DNA of 64,000 bases from Arcticibacterium luteifluviistationis (GCF_003258705.1 NZ_CP029480.1:1550001-1614000); one strand, 5' to 3'. Positions 27,731-36,021 are shown, counted from the first letter of the stretch. The notes: a model not told the origin generated them from the sequence alone. Numbers and translations: made by a program.

Positions 27731-27732
27731 AG
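27671..27732 (+). repeat. R1: direct repeat, copy in the 3' end of the membrane gene
   Basis: 62 bases, 54 identical to 28167-28228 with no gaps. It covers the last 19 sense codons and the stop of the gene ending at 27730, plus two bases. Confidence 0.9.
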
Positions 27733-27790
27733 ATTTTAACTTTCGGAGTTGTTTTTGTTAAAAATGGGTACCAGGAGTCATTATTTTGAA

Positions 27791-28141
27791 ATGGATAAAA
27801 AAACTAGAATTTACACTTTACTAAGTACATCCCTTTTTATTCTTTTTTATTTTGGAATTAAACATTTTCAAGAAATAAACTTTGAAAGTGAAATAATTGG
27901 TGTTTGGGAATCTAAGGCTTTAAACCAAGAAAAGTTTTCTTTTAATTTCAAAGACAACAAAGTAGTTGAAATCTATAATGGAGATTTATTACTTGAAATG
28001 AATTATAGTATTGGTGACGTTCTGATTGAATTGATTGAAAATGATTTGGTGATAAAAACTTATCAATATGAAATTGATGGGAGCGTACTTACTCTGGAAG
28101 AAAAAGGGGACAAGCTAAATTTTTATAAAAAAGAGAATTAG
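27791..28141 (+). CDS. Small membrane-anchored protein, cargo of cassette 1
   Basis: 116 residues from the ATG at 27791; in-frame ATG (27764) and TTG (27749) lie upstream, but this ATG places a positively charged n-region (MDKKTR) directly before a hydrophobic helix (IYTLLSTSLFILFYFGI). The rest is a small beta-rich domain: IIGVWESKALNQEKFSFNF, then KVVEIYNGDLLLEMNYSI and a C-terminal TLEEKGDKLNFYKKEN, similar in pattern to lipocalin-like lipoprotein domains. No family match is claimed. It sits between repeats R1 (27671-27732) and R2 (28148-28166). Confidence 0.6.
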   Translation: MDKKTRIYTLLSTSLFILFYFGIKHFQEINFESEIIGVWESKALNQEKFSFNFKDNKVVEIYNGDLLLEMNYSIGDVLIELIENDLVIKTYQYEIDGSVLTLEEKGDKLNFYKKEN

Positions 28142-28147
28142 TCTTTA

Positions 28148-28166
28148 ATTAGCTCTGCGAAGTTTG
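28148..28166 (+). repeat. R2: 19-base direct repeat, first copy
   Basis: ATTAGCTCTGCGAAGTTTG, 18 of 19 bases identical to 28637-28655. It begins 6 bases after the stop of the cassette 1 gene and directly abuts the second R1 copy. Confidence 0.85.
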
Positions 28167-28228
28167 CTCTGTTTCCTGCACCCTATGGCAAACAAAATAC
28201 ACGGGATGGAGTTCTTTTTGATGTAGAG
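28167..28228 (+). pseudogene. R1': orphan copy of the 3' end of the upstream membrane gene
   Basis: Reads in frame as LCFLHPMANKIHGMEFFLM and a stop, against the functional tail LCFLHPMANKTHGMGFFLM. Eight of 62 bases differ; five of the seven changed codons are synonymous, so the copy comes from a gene that evolved under protein-level selection before it lost its 5' part. No start or upstream coding sequence remains. Confidence 0.8.
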
Positions 28229-28273
28229 GGATTCGTTTATAAGACTTTTAAAGGTTTTTACTATTAGATCTGC

Positions 28274-28621
28274 ATGGTACTTTTTAAAAATATAATTCTA
28301 GTATTAATATTTTTGACTTCTGCTTATTCGTGTAGAGAAATAACTTGTGAAGAGTATGTTCAATTAGTGGGGGATGATGAGTTTAACATTATTCTTAAAG
28401 AAGTGGGTAGTGCGAGATTGCATTTAATAGGGATAAACCCAATCACAGAGAACCCTGAAGTTTTTAAGTCACAGAACTATCTTTGGACCACTGATTGTAA
28501 GAATATTATGAGCGTTAATGATACCATCGTTAAGAGGCTTGGAGAAATGAGTATCAAGGTGTATAAAAGTGATACTATGATAGTTTGTAATTACCAGTGT
28601 GATGGGAAAGTTTATAATTGA
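28274..28621 (+). CDS. Small lipoprotein, cargo of cassette 2
   Basis: 115 residues with a lipoprotein signal: KNIILVLIFLTSAYSC, lipid Cys near residue 20. The mature part has five more Cys (REITCEE, TTDCKN, VCNYQC) and mixed strands. It is nearly the same length as the cassette 1 protein but shows no clear similarity to it. It lies between R1' and the second R2 copy. No family recognised; a small secreted effector, immunity or adaptor protein are all possible. Confidence 0.6.
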   Translation: MVLFKNIILVLIFLTSAYSCREITCEEYVQLVGDDEFNIILKEVGSARLHLIGINPITENPEVFKSQNYLWTTDCKNIMSVNDTIVKRLGEMSIKVYKSDTMIVCNYQCDGKVYN

Positions 28622-28636
28622 CAATTTTCTATATCC

Positions 28637-28655
28637 ATTAGCTCTGCGAAGCTTG
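28637..28655 (+). repeat. R2': 19-base direct repeat, second copy
   Basis: ATTAGCTCTGCGAAGCTTG, one mismatch to 28148-28166; closes the second unit 15 bases after the cargo stop codon. Confidence 0.85.
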
Positions 28656-28724
28656 TAGCTTAATAGGAGTGCCTGTCTGCTGGTTAATCAGCCTCTAGCT
28701 TTTATTTTCAGCCCAGAAGAAAAA

Positions 28725-29129
28725 CTAATACTTTAACAAGTCGCTCAATTGATGCAAGAAAGTCGTTTCTTTTTTATTAAAGCCATGAAAAGACTCAGCA
28801 ATTTTCTCGGCGGTGTTGTAAATTAGTTGCCTGTTTTTCTCTGTGAAAAGTTTTGGGTGTTCTTTCATGTAATCACCAAACTCGTCTAAGGTGTTTCCTT
28901 CGTGCCAATTGTTTTCATGAAGCCAACTAAACACAATCTCTATTTGATAAGCAGCATCGGTATCAAACTCGTCAAAAGTATCTTCTAAGGGTAGCCAATG
29001 TTCTTTTACTATGCTGTCAAGCTTTTCTACTTCGCCAAGTCGGACGGTGCCGTCAGCATCTGCAATGCCGTAAAATACTCTACCCAGTTGCTGATAAAAA
29101 CTCAGCATTGTTTCGTTTGAAGGTTTCAT
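28725..29129 (-). CDS. TerB-like domain protein
   Basis: 134-residue, all-helical, acidic protein. The opening MLSFYQQLGRVFYGIADADGTVR cannot be quoted in full here, but its core (FYGIADADGTVRLGEVEKL) is the metal-binding-like TerB (tellurite-resistance) signature with repeated Asp and Glu. Bacteroidota carry many short TerB-like proteins without tellurite genes, and their role is unknown. The gene is opposite in direction to the surrounding small genes. No signal peptide or membrane segment. Confidence 0.65.
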   Translation of the reverse strand: MKPSNETMLSFYQQLGRVFYGIADADGTVRLGEVEKLDSIVKEHWLPLEDTFDEFDTDAAYQIEIVFSWLHENNWHEGNTLDEFGDYMKEHPKLFTEKNRQLIYNTAEKIAESFHGFNKKETTFLHQLSDLLKY

Positions 29130-29290
29130 GATTTCTTTCTTTTAGGTAAAGTTAAGAAGGCAGACTAAATTAGATGCTGTGTTTGCTCAGTGGGAATGCT
29201 GCTGTTGGTCATGTTTTTGGAGAGGCTTGGTGAATTTATTTTCTTTAGCTAGTTGAAATTTATGTCTACAAGGACTTTAGTGTATTACTT

Positions 29291-29298
29291 TACCTTTG
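29291..29298 (+). promoter_or_regulatory. Putative -7 element with very short leader
   Basis: TACCTTTG matches TAnnTTTG; the ATG of the next gene is 13 bases downstream, leaving a leader of only about 7 bases. Confidence 0.45.
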
Positions 29299-29311
29299 AT
29301 AATAAATAGTT

Positions 29312-29584
29312 ATGTTAGAATATGTGTTTGTTTTTATTGGAGAAGGGTCTTCAATTCCTTCAGGTATTTTTTCGGAGTTTGGCAAGTCCAAGGATTGGAT
29401 AAGGAAGAACTCTCTTAGCGGTTCCTTGAATAAGCTGCCGGTTGATATAAGCTTATATGATTGGGCTATTTCAAAGAATTATTTCGAGCCAAAAAGAGAT
29501 AACCAGAAAGGGTCACTTTTCATTCAACGCTTCTCTTCTGCTTCGATTGAACATTGGCATTTTGAAAACGGAATGGAAAAGTAA
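29312..29584 (+). CDS. Small DUF7710-like protein
   Basis: 90 residues. The order of motifs (YVFVFIGEGSSIPSGIFSEF, SKDWIRKNSLSGSLNKLPVD, YDWAISKNYFEPKR, FIQRFSSASIEHWHFENG) matches a small family of Bacteroidota proteins that I recall as DUF7710, often found next to polymorphic or accessory genes. No signal sequence is seen, so it is probably cytoplasmic. Function unknown; a role as immunity-type protein is a guess based on the kind of neighbourhood. Confidence 0.65.
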   Translation: MLEYVFVFIGEGSSIPSGIFSEFGKSKDWIRKNSLSGSLNKLPVDISLYDWAISKNYFEPKRDNQKGSLFIQRFSSASIEHWHFENGMEK

Positions 29585-29667
29585 GGAATTGAAAACACCA
29601 AGAACTTCCCCATGGACCGGTCTAGGTAACCGACTCTGCGGTCTTCCAATTCTTAGTTCTTATCCAC
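29585..29667. other. GC-richer structured gap between convergent genes
   Basis: 83 bases that fold on paper into nested pairings: AAGAACT at 29600-29606 with AGTTCTT at 29655-29661, and GACCG with CGGTC inside. Possibly a bidirectional terminator or a remnant; no U-tract is obvious. Confidence 0.25.
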
Positions 29668-31101
29668 CTAAATCAAGCCCTGCACCCATTGCGGAGCAAA
29701 GAATAGACCAAGTACTATAAAGGCCAATATACTTAGATAAATGAGCTGTAGCGGCGGAATGCTTTTACTTTCTAGGGTATCAGCGGGCTTTTTCAAGAAC
29801 ATGAAATAAGGCACCTTTAAATAGTAATAAATAGAAACTGCAGTGTTAAGTAATCCAAAAGCTAGCACCCACATGAAAATGCTTTTGCCAGTGCTGCTGT
29901 ATTGTTCGTAAATCGAACTGAACACTAAAAACTTAGACGTGAAACCTGATGTTGGAGGTAAGCCTACTAAGGCTATCATGAATATAAGTCCAATTAGGCC
30001 GAGAAGCATAAACTTTTGACTTAGGCCAGCCATGTCTTCAAATAGGTCGGAGTGGGTATGTTCTGAAATCATATCAAGCATTAAAAATGCCCCAATTGAC
30101 ATGAAAAGGTATACGGCCAAATAGAAAGTAGATGCTTGGAAACCTGAAGTTTGAAATGCCATTAAGCCAATAAGAATGAAACCAGCTTGGGCAATACCAG
30201 AGTAACCCATCATTCTTTTTGCATTTTTCTGCGACAAGGCCGCAAAATTACCTATCACAATAGAAAGTAAAATGATAAGTCCAAGAACCAATGTGGTATC
30301 TACTGGAACTGCTTGTAATAATTTATAGATAAGAAAAACAGCTCCTATTTTTGGTGCAATGGCTAAAAAAGAAACCAATGGAGTTGGTGTGGCTTCATAC
30401 ACATCAGGAGCCCAAATATGAAATGGTGCTGCCGATAGTTTAAACAAAGGCCCAGCCAATGTCATGGTAAATGCTGTTAAAACTACCCAGTTAGCATTGT
30501 TTGGAATATGTGTGAGGTAGGCTTCAGAATTGAAAACTAAGGAGCCCGTAGCTGCATAGAGAAATGAAATCCCGAATAGCATGATGGCGGTACTTGCCGC
30601 ACCAAAAATCAAGTATTTTATACTGGCTTCTAAATTAAAGGTTTTGCCATTCATGGCCACTAAGATATAGGAGCAGATAGAAACGGTTTCTAATGAGACA
30701 AAAACGCTAATAAAACTATTAGCGATCAATAAGAAAAACAGTCCAATGACTATGGCAAGTAGTATAACGTAATATTCGCCGTCAAGGTCGTGCTTCATGA
30801 CTTTGATATGAAGCATAATGCCTATAGAAGCGAGTAAGGTTAACTCTTTTCCAAAAATACTGGTTTTATCACTAATGAAAAGGTCATTGAAAATGCTTTG
30901 TGATGCCACGGGAGTGGTGGCTACCAGAAAAAAAGCAGCAATAAAAGTTAAAAGACCAAGTGCCCAAGCGGCTGTTCTAAAAGTGCTGTTTTTTTTGCCA
31001 AAGGCAATCAAAATAATAATGGCTACTATTCCTAAAACCAAGCTTATCTCGGCAGAAATAAACGAAGTACTATGAAGGATATGTGAAAGCTGCTCTAACA
31101 T
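29668..31101 (-). CDS. nuoN: NADH-quinone oxidoreductase subunit N
   Basis: Antiporter-like membrane subunit of respiratory complex I, 477 residues with about 14 hydrophobic helices. The conserved proton-channel segments are present: YILVAMNGKTFNLEASIKYL-type region around residues 145-165 with its Glu and Lys, FKLSAAPFHIWAPDVYEATP with the key Lys and His, and the discontinuous-helix segment GYSGIAQAGFILIGL. The start codon immediately follows the nuoM stop without a base between, which implies co-translation. It ends the nuoLMN operon and converges on the DUF7710-like gene. Confidence 0.95.
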   Translation of the reverse strand: MLEQLSHILHSTSFISAEISLVLGIVAIIILIAFGKKNSTFRTAAWALGLLTFIAAFFLVATTPVASQSIFNDLFISDKTSIFGKELTLLASIGIMLHIKVMKHDLDGEYYVILLAIVIGLFFLLIANSFISVFVSLETVSICSYILVAMNGKTFNLEASIKYLIFGAASTAIMLFGISFLYAATGSLVFNSEAYLTHIPNNANWVVLTAFTMTLAGPLFKLSAAPFHIWAPDVYEATPTPLVSFLAIAPKIGAVFLIYKLLQAVPVDTTLVLGLIILLSIVIGNFAALSQKNAKRMMGYSGIAQAGFILIGLMAFQTSGFQASTFYLAVYLFMSIGAFLMLDMISEHTHSDLFEDMAGLSQKFMLLGLIGLIFMIALVGLPPTSGFTSKFLVFSSIYEQYSSTGKSIFMWVLAFGLLNTAVSIYYYLKVPYFMFLKKPADTLESKSIPPLQLIYLSILAFIVLGLFFAPQWVQGLI

Positions 31102-32676
31102 TTATTTGTTTAAAAATGCGTCTACTGCACCGGTTGAGATAGATAAAAGCAGATTTGGGTATATCCCAAATAGTATGGCAAGAAAACCCAAAGAGAAAAG
31201 TAATACCACTTCTTTGGTGTTTAAGTCTGTCATTTTTTCTTCCATTTTTCTATTGACCCAAAATTCGCCAAAGAACATTCTTTGTAAGGTCCATAAAAGA
31301 TAAACGGCCGATAAAACTATTCCTAGCACGGCTAAAGATGGAATCCACTTAGAAAGTGCTGAAGTTTTGAATGCACCTAAAAGGGAGAAAAATTCGCCAA
31401 TAAATCCTGAAATTCCTGGTAAACCTAAAGAGCCAAAGAAAGCCAAAATAACTACGCCTGTAAATAGAGGCATTTTGCTGGCTAAACCTCGGTAGTTTTG
31501 AATAAGTCTGTTGTGCGTTCTGTCATAAATCACACCCACTATAAGAAAGAGCATAGAAGATAATATACCATGACTAAACATCTGGTAAATACCTCCGTTT
31601 ATACCTTCTTCGTTAAAAGCCGCAAAGCCTAAGAACACAAAACCCATGTGAGAAACGGAAGAATAAGCGATTAGCTTTTTCAAATCGTCTTGAGCCAATG
31701 CGTTAAACGCTCCATAAATAATAGACAAAACACCTAAGATGGCAATGATATATGCCATGTCTAAGGCTTCTTGCGGGAAGAAACCCATGCCTATTCTCAA
31801 AAATGCATAACCACCCACTTTTAAAAGAATACCAGCCAACACCACAGAAATGGCGGTAGGTGCTTCTACGTGAGCATCGGGCAGCCAAGTATGAAAAGGT
31901 ACTACCGGTAGTTTAATTCCGAAACCAACTAGAAGTAATATGAAAAGGACGCTTTTGACAGGCCAACCGAACCAATGTGTACCACTATTGGCATCTAAAA
32001 CCGAGCCCGACACATAATTATAAGGGTCTGATAATAGCCTGAAATCAAAAGTAAAGGCGTTTTTGCCAAGTGTGGCAGAAAGCTCTGGATTAGTCACTGA
32101 TAAGCCCATGGCTAGCATCACAATTAAAACAAAAACAGAACCCACCAAAGTATAAATGATGAATTTCATGGCGGCATATTCTCTTCTTTCTCCACCCCAA
32201 ATACCTATCAAAAAGTACATAGGCAAGAGCATAAACTCAAAGAAAAGGAAGAATAAGAAAAAGTCTAAGGCGATAAAACAGCCATACACCGAAGATGTCA
32301 AAAGTAAAAAGAAAGCGAAATATGCTTTTGGCCTTTTGGCGATACTGGTAGAGGCAACAGCTGCGGCCATAAACACAATACCTCCTAATAAAACCATAGG
32401 TAAGCTGATGCCGTCAACGCCTAAAATGTAGTTGATGTTAATTACGCCAAGTTTTCCTAGGTCTAGGTTAATCCAAGACGCCTCTTCCAAAAACTGATAG
32501 CCAGTAATAGTTTTGTCAAAACTGTAAAAGAGAAATATACAGATGAGAAGGTTAACCAAGGAAATTCCAATGGTTATATGTTTGGATAGGGACTCGAGTC
32601 TATTCGGTAAAAATAGAATGAGTACTGCCGCCAGTAGCGGTAAAAATATTAAAAAGGATAATAGAAATGCTGTCAT
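31102..32676 (-). CDS. nuoM: NADH-quinone oxidoreductase subunit M
   Basis: Second antiporter-like subunit of complex I, 524 residues. Signatures: YILGVDGISLPMVLLGG, the Glu-bearing helix FFLFFEFMLLPMYFLIG, VGFGIKLPVVPFHTWLPDA with the channel Lys and His, and AYSSVSHMGFVFLGF. GLPGISGFIGEFFSLLG is the typical helix near the end. All key charged residues for proton pumping look intact. It is 6 bases behind nuoL and fused head-to-tail with nuoN. Confidence 0.97.
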   Translation of the reverse strand: MTAFLLSFLIFLPLLAAVLILFLPNRLESLSKHITIGISLVNLLICIFLFYSFDKTITGYQFLEEASWINLDLGKLGVININYILGVDGISLPMVLLGGIVFMAAAVASTSIAKRPKAYFAFFLLLTSSVYGCFIALDFFLFFLFFEFMLLPMYFLIGIWGGERREYAAMKFIIYTLVGSVFVLIVMLAMGLSVTNPELSATLGKNAFTFDFRLLSDPYNYVSGSVLDANSGTHWFGWPVKSVLFILLLVGFGIKLPVVPFHTWLPDAHVEAPTAISVVLAGILLKVGGYAFLRIGMGFFPQEALDMAYIIAILGVLSIIYGAFNALAQDDLKKLIAYSSVSHMGFVFLGFAAFNEEGINGGIYQMFSHGILSSMLFLIVGVIYDRTHNRLIQNYRGLASKMPLFTGVVILAFFGSLGLPGISGFIGEFFSLLGAFKTSALSKWIPSLAVLGIVLSAVYLLWTLQRMFFGEFWVNRKMEEKMTDLNTKEVVLLFSLGFLAILFGIYPNLLLSISTGAVDAFLNK

Positions 32677-32682
32677 ATTCTG

Positions 32683-34665
32683 CTAAAGCAAATTCAAAAG
32701 TATCATTATTGCCAAGAAAAATAGAATTAGGGCTATCAAATAGCTCTGTATTTTTCCTCCTTGTATTGTTTTTAATCTATCGCCAAGACGTTCCACCCAG
32801 GTGTAAACTAGTTTTACGCCTCCATCCACTACTTTTTTGTCAATGGCATATACCAATGTTCCTAATCCTGCGAAAGCTTTGGTCAAAAGGTTTATGCTAC
32901 CATCTACGATAAGATTGTCGAATTTATAAATCATTTTCGCAAAACCTTTCATATTGTGAAGCGTACCTGCAGGATGGAGGCTTTCTTCATGGGCAATTTG
33001 GTGCAATTGTCCTGTCAAAGGTTTTGAGATTTTATTCAAATAAAACCAATCAATATAAAAGTGATTGAGTCCTAGTTTCGACCAGAAATTAAGTGTTTGT
33101 GTTTCTAAAGCCGCTTTCTTTTTCGTTTTAAAATAAGACAGGGCTATGGCCAAAACGGCAAGTATTAAAATCAAGTAGCCTAGCCAATGGTTGTCTTGAT
33201 GAGGAATAGGGAAATGACTGGTAAATCTATTTTCCTCAAAGTTTAAAGGACTATTGCCAAAGGCAAACCAAAAAGATAAAAGAGCCAAAGGAAGTATAGA
33301 CCACTCAAAAATGCTGGGTCCGCTCTTGGCTGTATGATGCTCTTGGCTGTTTCCTCTTTTTAGGAATACTAAAACAAAGGCCCGCATCATATAATATCCT
33401 GTCAATACAGAGGCTAATATTCCTAAAATAGGGATGAAAAGCAATGTTGAGTTTTGGCTTTCTGCCCAATTCCAAGTTGAAAGTAAAACGGCGTCTTTGG
33501 AAAGGAATCCTGAGAAAAATGGTAAACCGGCTAGTGATGCACCACAGATAATAAACAGAATAGCCAGAAATGTTTTTTTAGAAAAGAGGCCACCCATTTT
33601 GAACATGTTTTGTTCATGATGGAAATGGTGTATCACAGCCCCTGCTATTAAGAATAAACCTGCTTTAAAGAAAGCGTGGGTAAATAAATGAAAAAGAGCG
33701 GCATTGGTAGCTCCTGCTCCCATAGCCATGACCATGAGTCCTAATTGTGATACGGTAGAGTAGGCTAAAACCTTTTTGATGTCCGACTGGAATACGGCTG
33801 AATATGCTGCCAAAATAGAAGTTAAAGCACCTGTGAAAGCAATTGCTTGGCCTGCTGTAGGAGTGAAAATGAAATCAACTCTTGCCAATAAAAATATACC
33901 TGCGGCTACCATGGTGGCTGCATGAATTAAGGCCGAAACGGGCGTAGGCCCTTCCATGGCATCCGGAAGCCAAACCTGTAATGGAAATTGTGCTGATTTT
34001 CCGACACAGCCGCCAAAAAGCATAAGGCCGGTTAAGGTTAATATGCTGCTTGGTTCGTAAATTATAGTTGACAGAGCAGAAAGCTCTAAGGTTTCAAATT
34101 GAAAATAGACGAGGCCAATACCTATCAAAAAGCCTGCATCACCAATACGGTTCATTACAAATGCCTTTAACGAGGCGTTTGTAGCAGACTGTTTCTTGTA
34201 CCAGAACCCTATGAGGAGGTAAGAGCTAAAACCAACTAACTCCCAGAAAATAAATATGAAAAGAAGGTTTCCGCTGCATACTAAGCCCAGCATGGAAAAG
34301 ACAAACATATTTAAATAGGCAAAGTAGAGGTTGTACCTTCCATCTTCTGCCATGTATTTGACAGAAAAAAGTTGAACTAGAAGTGCTATAAACTGCACTA
34401 AAGCCCACATTAATAAGGTCAATTTATTTATGAGGAGACTGGCAGATAAAGAAGAATTGACAAAGCTGACCCAAGAAAACTCAAAGAGTTCTGCTTCTTG
34501 AAAACGACTTAGTAATAACAGGGCAATAGCTAAACCGGTAAGGTTTGTACCAATAGAAAAAGCCGAGGCTATATTTTTAGAAAAGGAATTTCTAAAGGTC
34601 AATAGCCCTGCAAAGCCCAGTATATAAAGACTTAAGGTTAAGAAAATGAGTTGGTCTGTTGGCAT
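32683..34665 (-). CDS. nuoL: NADH-quinone oxidoreductase subunit L
   Basis: Largest antiporter-like subunit of complex I, 660 residues, with the long C-terminal part that carries the lateral helix and last membrane helix distinguishing NuoL from NuoM/N and from Mrp subunits. Signatures: FIFWELVGFSSYLLIGFWY with the channel Glu, GKSAQFPLQVWLPDAMEGPT, and AYSTVSQLGLMVMAMG. It is the first gene of a three-gene operon; the upstream gene is divergent, so nuoA-K are not directly adjacent. A good TATATTTG promoter element lies 23 bases upstream of its ATG. Confidence 0.96.
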   Translation of the reverse strand: MPTDQLIFLTLSLYILGFAGLLTFRNSFSKNIASAFSIGTNLTGLAIALLLLSRFQEAELFEFSWVSFVNSSLSASLLINKLTLLMWALVQFIALLVQLFSVKYMAEDGRYNLYFAYLNMFVFSMLGLVCSGNLLFIFIFWELVGFSSYLLIGFWYKKQSATNASLKAFVMNRIGDAGFLIGIGLVYFQFETLELSALSTIIYEPSSILTLTGLMLFGGCVGKSAQFPLQVWLPDAMEGPTPVSALIHAATMVAAGIFLLARVDFIFTPTAGQAIAFTGALTSILAAYSAVFQSDIKKVLAYSTVSQLGLMVMAMGAGATNAALFHLFTHAFFKAGLFLIAGAVIHHFHHEQNMFKMGGLFSKKTFLAILFIICGASLAGLPFFSGFLSKDAVLLSTWNWAESQNSTLLFIPILGILASVLTGYYMMRAFVLVFLKRGNSQEHHTAKSGPSIFEWSILPLALLSFWFAFGNSPLNFEENRFTSHFPIPHQDNHWLGYLILILAVLAIALSYFKTKKKAALETQTLNFWSKLGLNHFYIDWFYLNKISKPLTGQLHQIAHEESLHPAGTLHNMKGFAKMIYKFDNLIVDGSINLLTKAFAGLGTLVYAIDKKVVDGGVKLVYTWVERLGDRLKTIQGGKIQSYLIALILFFLAIMILLNLL

Positions 34666-34687
34666 AAATTAGCGAACCAATTTCGGG

Positions 34688-34695
34688 CAAATATA
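34688..34695 (-). promoter_or_regulatory. Bacteroidota -7 element of the nuoLMN operon
   Basis: TATATTTG on the minus strand, a full match to TAnnTTTG, with a TTG about 21 bases upstream as candidate -33 box. The leader to the nuoL ATG would be about 17 bases. Confidence 0.55.
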
Positions 34696-34900
34696 GGGCT
34701 GTTTTTAATACTCTACCAATTAGGTAGAGTAAAGATTTCCTTTGAAATGCAATTTAATCAGAAAAGCACATTTTCCGCCTAAATTCTATCAATCTATTTG
34801 GGTTTAATGATTTTGGCATCAAAAGCTTTCTATGCTACTGACAAAGGGCTGTCACAAGCTGCGAATAGTTTTGCTTCATAATTAATTCAAAACAAATTTT

Positions 34901-35398
34901 ATGATAACATTTATTGAAGCATTCAAAAAAGAATTAGCAGACGAAGTAAAAGAAACAAAACGAATGCTAGAGAAGGTGCCTGTAGATAAGTACGACTGGC
35001 AGCCGCACCCAAAGAGTATGAAATTGGGAGTTTTGGCTTGTCACTTAGCCGAAATTCCAGATATGATAGAGAAAGCATTATTGTCTGATAAATGGGATTT
35101 TGCGGAAGAAGAAGCTTGGAAGCCCACCGTTTTTAAGACAAATGATGAATTGCTAGCGTTTTTTGATAATTCAGTAGCAAAGGCAAGTGCCGCTTTAGAG
35201 CAGTCAAGAGATGATCTTCTTCAAGACAAATGGAAGCTATGTGCAGGAGATATCACCTATTTAGAAATGGAAAAATGGGAAGCAGTACGCCACGCCTTCG
35301 GTCAAAACTCACATCACCGAGCTCAACTAGGTGTTTTCTTGAGACTCCTAGATATTTCAATCCCTGGACCATACGGCCCAAGTGCAGATGAAATGTGA
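34901..35398 (+). CDS. DinB-family metal-binding four-helix protein
   Basis: 165 residues, DinB/YfiT-like fold in which three His bind a divalent metal: LACHLAEIP near residue 48 and the SHHRAQLGVFLRLL pair near 140-145. Members of the superfamily are thiol-dependent transferases (bacillithiol, mycothiol) or have no known activity. PGPYGPSADEM is the usual ending of one DinB subfamily. The leader contains a small TGACA-6-TGTCA hairpin at 34839-34854. Stand-alone gene, probably with its own promoter. Confidence 0.85.
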   Translation: MITFIEAFKKELADEVKETKRMLEKVPVDKYDWQPHPKSMKLGVLACHLAEIPDMIEKALLSDKWDFAEEEAWKPTVFKTNDELLAFFDNSVAKASAALEQSRDDLLQDKWKLCAGDITYLEMEKWEAVRHAFGQNSHHRAQLGVFLRLLDISIPGPYGPSADEM

Positions 35399-35861
35399 TT
35401 GGAGGTTTTTTTAGAGATTGACATTTTCACATTGGGAAAGAATATTGTTAAGAAAGAGTTTCTGCTTCTCGGCTCACTTTCCAGTGGGGACTTCATTTTT
35501 TAGCGTAAAAAACGAACCGGGGAGGCGTTCCTCCAAAAAAAGCTACACTCTGTAAACTCACGGAATCAAAATTTAACTTTTTATTTTCAAGTTTAGACTT
35601 TGGTGTTGAAATTTTGATTTCGCTCAAACAGTACAGAGCGATATAAGGTAGTTACATATTTTTTTTTAGACTGGAAGTATAAATAGTATGAATTCCGCTT
35701 TGTCAAAATACTGCTTGAAGGACAAAGAGAATTTGACAGGTCTATTTTATATACAACTGCAATTTTTATAAAATTTTGATTGTACAAGTTTATTTTGGCA
35801 CATGGTTTGAACGGTTCGCCGCCGCGATTAGTTTTTGCCCAAACAAAAAGTAAGGCCAGCC

Positions 35862-35877
35862 CCTGTCTGCCGACAGG
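35862..35877. repeat. Extragenic palindrome CCTGTC-TGCC-GACAGG
   Basis: Perfect 6-bp inverted repeat with a 4-base loop inside a longer self-complementary GC-rich stretch; a partial copy (GCCTGTCTGC) occurs at 28671-28680. It resembles the REP-like elements scattered in Bacteroidota genomes. Confidence 0.45.
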
Positions 35878-35976
35878 CAGGCGGTAGGGCAGCGAAAGAA
35901 TATGTCTTTAGAAACTCTTTGGAAGAAGGGGTATTGGATTAAGATTACTGGCAGTAAAGTTTGTACAAAAGAAATA

Positions 35977-36012
35977 AGATTGATTTTCGTGTTTTCGGAA
36001 ATCAATCTTTTT
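35977..36012 (+). terminator. Hairpin just upstream of the DUF1801 gene
   Basis: Perfect 10-bp stem (35977-35986 with 35999-36008), 12-base loop, followed by TT and a short AT run. It ends 13 bases before the ATG at 36022. It could end transcripts entering from the left or act as a 5' leader structure. Confidence 0.4.
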
Positions 36013-36021
36013 AAAAGCCTA

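Larger units (their letters stand above)
35399..36021. other. 623-base gene-poor stretch with palindromic elements
   Basis: No supportable gene. It holds a GGAGG-CGTT-CCTCC hairpin followed by seven A residues (about 35522-35542), a perfect CCTGTC-TGCC-GACAGG palindrome at 35862-35877, and a 10-bp hairpin at 35977-36008. Base composition changes within it: AT-rich at 35570-35800 and GC-richer at 35810-35900. The two short minus-strand ORFs inside have no family character. It looks like a patch of extragenic repeats or decayed sequence. Confidence 0.5.

Noticed and set aside
27749-27790. Longer start (TTG 27749 or ATG 27764) for the cassette 1 gene
   Set aside because: The ATG at 27791 gives a charged n-region directly before the membrane helix; the longer forms run over unsupported sequence.
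34839-34854. TGACA-6-TGTCA hairpin before the DinB gene as a riboswitch
   Set aside because: Only five base pairs and no surrounding aptamer-like structure; kept as a note in the DinB entry.
35593-36005. Two minus-strand ORFs (64 and 71 codons) as genes
   Set aside because: AT-driven or repeat-driven sequence in a palindromic region; no start context, no family character.
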